From positions 1-5,973 of the forward strand of contig DNFG01000428.1 in assembly GCA_003487005.1 (NCBI GenBank): a stretch of 5,973 nucleotides of DNA. The letters run 5' to 3'. Numbering within the stretch: the first letter of the stretch is position 1; every line of letters starts with the position of its first letter. The notes below the pieces were generated by a model. The model did not search any database. It saw nothing but the letters and a program-made list of their open reading frames with translations, and had not been told where the DNA came from. The stretch is from Bryobacterales bacterium (GTDB lineage: Bacteria > Acidobacteriota > Terriglobia > Bryobacterales > Bryobacteraceae). A program made the position numbers and the translations under genes. Positions 1 through 5,470 of the stretch are shown in pieces.

Positions 1-42
1 CCGAGATCTCCACCCTTTCCCTCCCCGTCGCTCTTCCGATCT
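1..42 (+). other. Residual Illumina adapter (P5 / Read 1 primer), not genomic
   Basis: These bases align without gaps to the 3' 42 bases of the Illumina TruSeq universal adapter, with mismatches only at positions 10, 14, 23, 25 and 28 (37/42 identical). The final 14 bases, CGCTCTTCCGATCT, are exact and end where an adapter joins an insert. Four of the five differences are changes to C, as expected from low-quality base calls rather than evolution. The adapter sequence is recalled from general knowledge. Coding sequence in plus frame 2 happens to stay open through this stretch, but those codons should not be counted as protein. The stretch also shows that the window starts at a true contig end. 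Confidence 0.95.
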
Positions 43-43
43 A

Positions 44-946
44 GGCTCGCGTAGTGGCGAGTATCCCCGCTGGGCGGCCGGCCGCGTCCTCCAGGAATCC
101 CTCCGGCTGATCGAGTTCAGCAATACTTTCCGGACCTGCGCCGTCACCGGCCATCTCGGCCTGCCCACCACGCTCGACCGCGTTGCCAGCCTCCTCGCCG
201 CCAGCGAGGAGCGCATCAATCAGCCCTGTCTCCTCAATTGTGAGGACGAACCCTACATCGCCGCGGTCCTCGGCTGCACTCTCGGTCTCACCCGTCACAG
301 CGCCTGGACCGACCCGCTGGCACGCGGCTATAACCCCAGAGAACTGCATCGCCGCCTCGATGCAGTCACCCGCGCCATCCGCTGGCAGCGCATGGCGCCT
401 CCTTTCCCCGCGGGTTCCGGCGACGTCGATCTCGACCGCGAGCGGCTCGTCGATTCCTGGACCTTCCGCGAGGGCGAGACCTGGCTGCCTACCGTCCACG
501 GCAAGACAGTCCGGCAAAGCGCTCCCGCCCGCGTTACCCGCAATATGCCCCTGCCCCAGGTCGGTGGGCCGAACCGCCCGTTTGTCCTCGCTGCGATGTA
601 TCCCAACGACAGCGTCGCCGTCGCCACCCTGCCGCGCGTCCAGGCCGACGAGGGCTTCTCCTATCCGCTCGCCGATGTCACCCTCACCCTCGAAGCCCTG
701 CGCCCCCTCGTGGGCATCTTCGGGCGTTACCGCTCCCTCACCCTGCGCACACCCGCTCTCGGCAAGGCTCCCCGCCTCATGGCCCAGGACCTCGCCGGCG
801 ATGAACCCGTCGACATCACCCCCCGCGTCATGGTCACCGCCACTGAAGTCGTCATCCCCGGCGATGTGATCCACGAAGTCGGGCTGATGGCCGCGCGCCC
901 GGGCGACATCTCCGACCCCGGCATGGTCCTGCGGCTCGCGATCTAA
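44..946 (+). CDS. Uncharacterised protein, C-terminal fragment (5' end lost at contig edge)
   Basis: An open frame enters from the adapter junction and runs to a TAA stop, giving 300 visible residues with no credible start; an ATG at 392 is internal, because the protein-like sequence before it is continuous. I do not recognise the family. The first ~120 residues look helical and mixed, with landmarks such as LIEFSNTFRTCAVTGHLG, NCEDEPYIAAVLGC and HSAWTDPLARGYNP. A tryptophan-rich middle (RWQRMAPPF, DSWTFREGETWLP) follows. The last ~120 residues alternate hydrophobic and polar positions as in beta strands, ending VGLMAARPGDISDPGMVLRL. A catalytic domain plus C-terminal beta-sandwich, as in some carbohydrate-active enzymes, is possible but only a guess. 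No membrane segment is visible. Third positions are mostly C, like the other plus-strand genes, which supports this frame over the antisense frame at 41-874. It converges on the next gene with a 15-bp gap. Confidence 0.75.
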   Translation, partial: GSRSGEYPRWAAGRVLQESLRLIEFSNTFRTCAVTGHLGLPTTLDRVASLLAASEERINQPCLLNCEDEPYIAAVLGCTLGLTRHSAWTDPLARGYNPRELHRRLDAVTRAIRWQRMAPPFPAGSGDVDLDRERLVDSWTFREGETWLPTVHGKTVRQSAPARVTRNMPLPQVGGPNRPFVLAAMYPNDSVAVATLPRVQADEGFSYPLADVTLTLEALRPLVGIFGRYRSLTLRTPALGKAPRLMAQDLAGDEPVDITPRVMVTATEVVIPGDVIHEVGLMAARPGDISDPGMVLRLAI

Positions 947-961
947 CCTCTGTTCTCCCGC

Positions 962-1720
962 TCAGAACTCGCGGATCAATCGCCACGATGCCACCCCCGT
1001 CAGGCCCGCGCCCGGCTGGCGCAACGCGCCAACGCCAGCCTGCAACTGGAGGCGGCGTCCGAGGTGGACATGCGCTTGCGGCATGACCAGCGCGGCCGTC
1101 CCCCGCGCTCCCGCAAACTCGAGATTCGTCTCCACCCCCAACACCGGCTTGTGCGGCGCCTGGTAGAACACCGTGTTGTTCGCCAGCATCGACCATTGAC
1201 CCGCGCCCCCCCGCGGCCGGTGATACCGCGGCCCGTGCAGCGACATCATGCTCCAGCGCGGATGCCACCGGACCCCCGTCAAATACAACTGCGCTGTCTC
1301 CCACGCAAATCCGTGACGCCCCTTCTCGAAAATCCCTTGCCATCCGTGCGTGAAATACGGCGACTTCCGCGCCGGAAACTTTGACTGAAACGCAACCTTG
1401 TAGCTCTCCAGTTCCACCCCCTCCACCGGCAATTCAAACTCCACCGCGTGCCCCTCCGCATACGTCCCCTCGATCTCCGATGCCCACTGCAGCTTGCGCC
1501 CACGCCCCGTCATCGGCTGGAAAAAGAGCGTATTCACTTCAATCTCGCCCTTCTCCGCCCCCAGCGGACGCACCAGGTCAAACACCATCGGCTCCGGAAT
1601 TTGAAGCCGGACCGAGCCCAGCACGCCTTCATCCGGGTCCGGCCGCGGATCGGCAGGCGGCGGCACAGGCTGCGTCATCGAGAGTGCGAGCACACTGCGA
1701 ACGACGATTTCCGGGATCAA
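962..1720 (-). CDS. Hypothetical protein, possible outer-membrane beta-barrel
   Basis: 252 residues, stop TGA. I chose the TTG start at 1720 because a strong Shine-Dalgarno (GGAGGT on the minus strand) lies 10 nt upstream and the extra residues give a short hydrophobic stretch (IPEIVVRSVLALSM). The next start, ATG at 1678, would begin directly in a Pro/Asp-rich linker (PVPPPADPRPDPDEG). After the linker the chain is rich in short alternating strands with many Trp, Tyr, His and Gly: PMVFDLVRPLGAEKGEIEVN, VEFELPVEGVELESYKVAFQ, SPYFTHGWQGIFEKG and repeated QLYLTGVRW-like segments, ending in SWRLIREF. A terminal Phe and many strands fit a small envelope beta-barrel or surface protein, but the signal peptide is weak and no named family is recognised. 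It diverges from the hydroxylase pair and is convergent with the upstream fragment. G-ending codons are common, as in the other minus-strand genes. Confidence 0.7.
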   Translation of the reverse strand: MIPEIVVRSVLALSMTQPVPPPADPRPDPDEGVLGSVRLQIPEPMVFDLVRPLGAEKGEIEVNTLFFQPMTGRGRKLQWASEIEGTYAEGHAVEFELPVEGVELESYKVAFQSKFPARKSPYFTHGWQGIFEKGRHGFAWETAQLYLTGVRWHPRWSMMSLHGPRYHRPRGGAGQWSMLANNTVFYQAPHKPVLGVETNLEFAGARGTAALVMPQAHVHLGRRLQLQAGVGALRQPGAGLTGVASWRLIREF

Positions 1721-1771
1721 GGGTTCACATACCTCCAGGTGGGATCAACAATCTTCAGCTACTCTCATTGT
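1721..1771. promoter_or_regulatory. Divergent intergenic region between hypothetical gene and iorA-like gene
   Basis: These 51 bp separate two divergent start codons and must hold at least the translation signals of both genes, probably their promoters too. On the minus side there is a clear Shine-Dalgarno. On the plus side no Shine-Dalgarno precedes ATG 1772; a TACTCT at 1760-1765 sits 6 nt before the ATG and could be a -10 box of a leaderless transcript, but I see no matching -35. An 8-bp direct repeat GGGATCAA occurs at 1713-1720 and 1741-1748, 28 bp apart, and could be an operator half-site pair or chance. Confidence 0.4.
1731..1736 (-). promoter_or_regulatory. Ribosome binding site deciding the TTG start at 1720
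   Basis: On the minus strand this reads GGAGGT, near the full anti-Shine-Dalgarno complement, 10 nt before TTG 1720. An ATG directly abutting it is followed at once by TGA, and the GTG one base further in reads only three codons to a stop, so neither can start the protein. TTG is the only usable start at a workable distance. Confidence 0.6.
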
Positions 1772-2242
1772 ATGGCGGTCATCGAACTGACAGTCAACGG
1801 CCGGAAGCAGCGTACCGATGCCCCTCCGGGCCTCATGCTGCTCGATCTCCTGCGCGATTCCCTCGGCTTGACCGGCGCCAAGCCCGGCTGCGGCGAAGGC
1901 GCCTGCGGAGCCTGCACCGTCCTGCTCGACGGGCGCCCCGTCAAATCCTGCATCACCCCCGCCGCCTCCGCGCGCGGCAAAACCGTCGTCACCATCGAAG
2001 GACTCGCGCCCGAAGGCGGCCTCCACCCCGTCCAGCAGGCCTTTCTCGAAACCGAAGCCTACCAGTGCGGCTACTGCACCCCAGGCATGATCCTCGCCGC
2101 CGCGGCCCTGCTCGATCGCACGCCCCGGCCTGCCGACGCCGCCATCCGCCAGGCTCTCGAAGGCCACATCTGCCGCTGTGGCTCCTATCCGCGCATCGTC
2201 GAGGCCGTCCGCCTCGCCGCCCGGGAGGCCCGCCGTGATTGA
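1772..2242 (+). CDS. (2Fe-2S)-binding subunit of IorAB-type molybdenum hydroxylase
   Basis: Small iron-sulfur subunit of a xanthine dehydrogenase/aldehyde oxidase superfamily enzyme, closest in type to isoquinoline 1-oxidoreductase alpha (IorA) and CoxS. It relays electrons from the molybdenum cofactor of the large subunit through two [2Fe-2S] clusters. The 156 residues have the expected length and order. A plant-ferredoxin-type domain carries Cys40, 45, 48 and 60 (PGCGEGACGACTV, then KSC). A helical domain carries Cys99, 102, 134 and 136 (QCGYCTPGM, ICRCG). All eight ligands are present. ATG 1772 is chosen because MAVIELTVNG matches where the family begins; the frame stays open upstream to about 1448, but that part is antisense to the hypothetical gene and contains no domain. 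No Shine-Dalgarno is visible. The 3' end overlaps the large-subunit gene by 8 bp, implying translational coupling. No signal peptide, so any export would be as a complex with the Tat-tagged partner. Confidence 0.95.
   Translation: MAVIELTVNGRKQRTDAPPGLMLLDLLRDSLGLTGAKPGCGEGACGACTVLLDGRPVKSCITPAASARGKTVVTIEGLAPEGGLHPVQQAFLETEAYQCGYCTPGMILAAAALLDRTPRPADAAIRQALEGHICRCGSYPRIVEAVRLAAREARRD
2223..2228 (+). promoter_or_regulatory. Ribosome binding site for the large-subunit GTG start
   Basis: GGGAGG lies 6 nt before GTG 2235, inside the last codons of the small-subunit gene. It supports GTG 2235 over the longer in-frame extension to 2178, which would only duplicate small-subunit coding sequence in another frame and would push the Tat motif away from the N-terminus. 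Confidence 0.7.
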
Positions 2243-4097
2243 CGAATCCCTCACCCGCGAATACAAGCGCCGCGAGTTCCTCCAACTCCTCCACGCCGGC
2301 GCCGCCGTCTCCCTCGCCCTCCCTCTCCACGGCGCCCAGACCCCCGTCCGCCTCCTCCGCTCCGGCGACACTTACGAACTGCGCACCGGCAAGATCGACA
2401 TGGGCCAGGGCGCGCGCACCCTGCTCGCCCAGGCCGCCGCCGAGGAACTCGGCGTGCCCGTGTCCGCCATCCAGGTCATCATGGCCGACACCGCCCTCGT
2501 CCCTGACGACGGCGGCACCTGGGCCAGTCTCACCACCCCCCAAACCGTCCCCGCCGTGCGCCAGGAAATCGCCCGCCAGCAAGGCTCCACGCCCCGCCAG
2601 CCCCCGGAATGGCGCGTCCTCGGCCAATCCACCCCCAACGTCCTCGGCCGCGCCATCGTCACCGGCGCCCAGGTCTACGCGGGCGACTTGCGCCACGAAA
2701 ACACCCTCGCCGGCATCGTCCTCCGCCCCTCCTCCCTCAACGCCAGGCTCACCTCCGTCGACGCCGCCGCTGCCCGCAAACTCCCCGGCGTCACCGTCGT
2801 CCACGACAACGACTTCCTCGCCGTCGCCGCGGCCACGCCCCACGAAGCCCGCCGCGCTGCCCGTCTCATTCGCGCCGAATGGACCCCCGCCCCCGATCCC
2901 CCCATCTCCGAACTCGCCGCCGAATGGCGCAAGACCGCCGTCGCGCCGGTCGAAAACAACCAGACCCGCTACCCCCCGCTCGTCCGCAAAGGCGATGCCG
3001 CCGCCGCCCTCGCCGCGGGCGAACGCCTCCTCAAAACCGAATACTGGCTCCCCTTCATCGCCCACGCGCCCCTCGAAACCCGCGCCGCCATCGCCGAGTG
3101 GAACGAGGACCGGCTCACCGTCCACTCCGGCAAACAGGCGCCCTTCCTCGTCCGCGCCGAAATCGCGAAGGCCCTCGGCATCGCCGAAACCCAGGTCCAT
3201 GTCCTCAGTTCCATGCCCGGCGGCGGCTTCGGCGGCAAGCAGCACGCTGATGTCGAAATCGAAGCCGCCCGCCTTGCTCGCTCCGCCGGCCGCCCCGTGC
3301 GCGTCCACTGGTCCCGCGAGGAGGAGTTTCGCTGGTCCTACGTCCGCCCCGCCGGCCTGATGGAGATCGAAACCGCCGCCCGCGCCGATGGCCGCATCAC
3401 CGCCTGGCGCCACCGCAACTACAACGCCGGATCACCCGGCCTCCCGCCCCCCTACGATTTCCCCAACCAGTCCAGCGAATTCTGGCGCACCCCCGCCCCC
3501 TTCCGCCAGGGCTCCTACCGCGCCCTCGCCTCCACCGCCAATAACTTCGCCCGCGAATCCCACATCGACGAACGCGCCGCCGGATTCCACCAGGACCCCC
3601 TCCACTACCGCCTCGCCCACATCACCGACGAACGCCTTCGCGCCGTCCTCCTCCGCGGCGCCGGACTCTTCCGCTGGCCCGGCCCCGGCAAAGCCTGCGG
3701 CCTCGCCTGCACCATCGAAAAGGACGGCCGCCTCGCCATCTTCGCCGAAACCGCCCCCGCCGGCAAAGGCTTTCGCGTCACCAGACTCCTCATGGTCGCC
3801 GACTTCGGCGCCGCCCTCAACCCCACCAACCTCAAAAATCAAATGATGGGCGGAATGATTCAGGGCCTCGGCGGCGCTTTGTTCGAGGAGTGGACGCCCG
3901 CCACCCGCAGCCTCCGCGCCTATCGCCTCCCGCGCTTCTCCGACGTCCCCCCCATCGAACTCGAACTCATCGACCGCCGCGAAATCCCCGCCGCCGGCGC
4001 AGGCGAAGCGCCCATCGTCCTCGTCGCTCCGGCCATCGCCAACGCCTTCTTCGCCCTCACCGGCGAACGCGGCCGCTCGCTCCCGCTCAACCGTTGA
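2235..4097 (+). CDS. Molybdopterin-binding subunit of IorAB-type molybdenum hydroxylase
   Basis: Catalytic subunit that hydroxylates an aldehyde or N-heterocycle with water-derived oxygen; the substrate cannot be read from sequence. It has 620 residues from the GTG start. A Tat signal comes first: KRREFLQLL at 11-19, then a hydrophobic stretch to about 34 ending HGA. Next comes the IorB-type N-terminal block with GKIDMGQGARTLLAQ (52-66) and DDGGTWASLTTPQTVPAVR (91-109). An a/b hammerhead-like region spans about 130-215. The Mo-pterin core follows: HAPLE (277-281), GGGFGGK (329-335), GSYRA (426-430), DFGAALNPTN (523-532), QGLGG (543-547), and GAGE (588-591), where Glu591 is the expected catalytic base. 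IorB proteins usually run over 700 residues; here about 60 seem absent after residue 109, where VPAVR passes quickly into PPEWRVLG. No FAD subunit gene adjoins, as is normal for IorAB enzymes, which are thought to reduce a cytochrome or similar carrier. The 3' end overlaps the convergent mutase gene by 11 bp. Confidence 0.93.
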   Translation: MIDESLTREYKRREFLQLLHAGAAVSLALPLHGAQTPVRLLRSGDTYELRTGKIDMGQGARTLLAQAAAEELGVPVSAIQVIMADTALVPDDGGTWASLTTPQTVPAVRQEIARQQGSTPRQPPEWRVLGQSTPNVLGRAIVTGAQVYAGDLRHENTLAGIVLRPSSLNARLTSVDAAAARKLPGVTVVHDNDFLAVAAATPHEARRAARLIRAEWTPAPDPPISELAAEWRKTAVAPVENNQTRYPPLVRKGDAAAALAAGERLLKTEYWLPFIAHAPLETRAAIAEWNEDRLTVHSGKQAPFLVRAEIAKALGIAETQVHVLSSMPGGGFGGKQHADVEIEAARLARSAGRPVRVHWSREEEFRWSYVRPAGLMEIETAARADGRITAWRHRNYNAGSPGLPPPYDFPNQSSEFWRTPAPFRQGSYRALASTANNFARESHIDERAAGFHQDPLHYRLAHITDERLRAVLLRGAGLFRWPGPGKACGLACTIEKDGRLAIFAETAPAGKGFRVTRLLMVADFGAALNPTNLKNQMMGGMIQGLGGALFEEWTPATRSLRAYRLPRFSDVPPIELELIDRREIPAAGAGEAPIVLVAPAIANAFFALTGERGRSLPLNR

Positions 4098-4099
4098 GC
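4085..4099. terminator. 15-bp palindrome holding both convergent stop codons; possible weak bidirectional terminator
   Basis: GCTCAACCGTTGAGC is a perfect inverted repeat around a central C at 4092. It contains TGA of the hydroxylase gene (4095-4097) and, on the other strand, TGA of the mutase gene (4087-4089). As RNA it could fold as a 6-bp stem with a CCG loop in either direction. No T-run follows on either strand, so intrinsic termination would be weak and the terminator call is tentative; the symmetry itself is directly visible. Confidence 0.35.
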
Positions 4100-5439
4100 T
4101 TCTCGCGCACCACCGTCTCCACCTCGCGCCGGTACTCGTCCAGTTTCTCCCGCGACGTCGCCTCGAAACGTAGCACCAGCACCGGCTGTGTGTTCGACGC
4201 CCGCACCAGCCCCCAGCCTTCCTTGAACAGCACCCGCACCCCGTCAATCCCGATCGTCTCGTACCGCTGCTCGAAATGCTGCTTCGTCCGCGTCACCACG
4301 TCGAACTTCCGCTCGTCCGGACAATCCACCCGCAATTCCGGCGTGCAGATCATTACCGGCAGCGCCTCCGTCTGCGCCGACAGCGGGCGCCCGCTCCCGG
4401 CCACGATCTCAATCAGCCGGCACGCCGCGTACATCGCGTCGTCGTAGCCGTGATAGCGGTCCGCGAAGAACATGTGCCCCGACATCTCCCCCGCCAGTTC
4501 CGCCTTCGTCTCCTTCATCTTCGCCTTGATGAGCGAATGGCCCGTCTTGTACATGATCGGATTGCCGCCCAGCCGCCGCAGTTCGTCGTACATCAACTGC
4601 GAACATTTCACTTCGCCGATGAACGTCGCCCCCGGTTTGCGCGACAGTATCTCGCGCCCGAAGATCAGCATCAGCAGGTCTCCCCAGATCACCCGCCCCT
4701 GCTCGTCCACCGCGCCGATCCGGTCCACGTCGCCGTCAAACGAAATCCCCAACTCCGCCCCCGTCTCCGCCACCTTCGCCTTCAGCGCTTCGAGATTCTC
4801 CTCCACCGTCGGGTCCGGATGATGGTTCGGGAAGTGGCCGTCGGGCTCAAAGAACATCTCTACTGCCTCCACGTTCAGCCGCTCCAGCAGCAGTGAAAGC
4901 GTCCGTCCCGCCGCCCCGTTCCCCGCGTCAAACACCACCTTCACCCGCCGCTCGAACCGGAACTGCCCCGCCACCTCCTCCACATAGGCCGGAATCGCAT
5001 CGGCCGTGGACATCCGCCCCTCGCCCGCTTCGAAATCCTCCTCGCGCAGGATCCGGTACACCTCCTGAATCGCCTCGCCGTGCAGCGTCCCCGCGCCCAG
5101 CATCGTCTTGAATCCGTTGTACTCCGGCGGATTGTGCGACCCCGTGATCATCACCCCCGCTTCGCCCAGCCCCCGCGTCACCGCGTGATACAGCACCGGC
5201 GTCGGCGCCATCCCCACGTCCACCACGCCGCACCCGCTCGCCAGCAGGCCCGCGCTCAGCGCATCGCGCAGCCGCGGCCCGCTCAGCCGCGCATCGTGCG
5301 CCACCACCACCGTCCGCGCTCCGGCCCTTCGCAGATAGCTTCCCAGCGCCCGGCCCAGGCCCGTCACGCCGTCCGTCGTCAGTTCCGTTTCCGCCACGCC
5401 GCGGATGTCGTATTCCCGAAAAATCGTTGGTTTCAACAT
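4087..5439 (-). CDS. Phosphomannomutase/phosphoglucomutase
   Basis: Cytosolic alpha-D-phosphohexomutase interconverting mannose-6-P/mannose-1-P or glucose-6-P/glucose-1-P, feeding GDP-mannose or UDP-glucose and thus surface polysaccharide. The 450 residues match the family length and all four domains are intact. FREYDIRG (7-14) opens domain 1. TGSHNPP (99-105) carries the phosphorylated Ser101. DGDVDR (235-240) holds the three Mg-binding aspartates. GEMSGH (317-322) is the sugar-specificity loop. RASNTQP (413-419) binds substrate phosphate in domain 4. The pattern is that of bacterial AlgC/ManB-type dual-specificity enzymes, not GlmM, whose sugar loop reads GE(Q/K)SGH. I prefer ATG 5439 because homologues begin just before FREYDIRG and an AAGGG lies 7 nt upstream; ATG 5463 would add eight residues (MGDDKGLP) and is also possible. 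It lies 31 nt (or 7 nt) after the spermidine-synthase-like gene, so the two are probably co-transcribed. Codons are often G-ending, unlike the C-ending plus-strand genes. Confidence 0.95.
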   Translation of the reverse strand: MLKPTIFREYDIRGVAETELTTDGVTGLGRALGSYLRRAGARTVVVAHDARLSGPRLRDALSAGLLASGCGVVDVGMAPTPVLYHAVTRGLGEAGVMITGSHNPPEYNGFKTMLGAGTLHGEAIQEVYRILREEDFEAGEGRMSTADAIPAYVEEVAGQFRFERRVKVVFDAGNGAAGRTLSLLLERLNVEAVEMFFEPDGHFPNHHPDPTVEENLEALKAKVAETGAELGISFDGDVDRIGAVDEQGRVIWGDLLMLIFGREILSRKPGATFIGEVKCSQLMYDELRRLGGNPIMYKTGHSLIKAKMKETKAELAGEMSGHMFFADRYHGYDDAMYAACRLIEIVAGSGRPLSAQTEALPVMICTPELRVDCPDERKFDVVTRTKQHFEQRYETIGIDGVRVLFKEGWGLVRASNTQPVLVLRFEATSREKLDEYRREVETVVREKLNG

Positions 5440-5470
5440 GGGCAAACCCTTATCATCGCCCATCCGCGCC

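Noticed and set aside
41..874. 277-codon minus-strand open frame at the left end
   Set aside because: Low-complexity Gly/Ala/Asp/Glu composition; it even reaches into the adapter. The plus frame 2 reading has protein-like composition and the same codon style as the other plus genes.
952..968. Inverted repeat GTTCT / AGAAC between the first two genes as a terminator
   Set aside because: Only 5 bp of stem with a 7-base loop and no T-run on either strand; expected by chance.
1448..1771. Upstream extension of the [2Fe-2S] subunit
   Set aside because: The frame is open but the residues are Arg/Pro/His-rich noise, antisense to the hypothetical gene, and the ferredoxin domain starts at MAVIELTVNG.
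2239..3360. 373-codon plus-strand frame inside the hydroxylase large subunit
   Set aside because: Pro/Ser/Ala/Thr-only low-complexity translation typical of an off-frame reading of GC-rich coding DNA.
1989..3413. 474-codon minus-strand open frame opposite the hydroxylase large subunit
   Set aside because: Its translation is Gly/Ala/Glu-rich low-complexity sequence with no domain, and it lies opposite a gene with intact catalytic motifs. It follows from C-ending codons on the plus strand.
3432..4247. 271-codon minus-strand open frame across the convergent overlap
   Set aside because: Gly/Glu/Ala-rich shadow of the hydroxylase and mutase genes with no recognisable domain.
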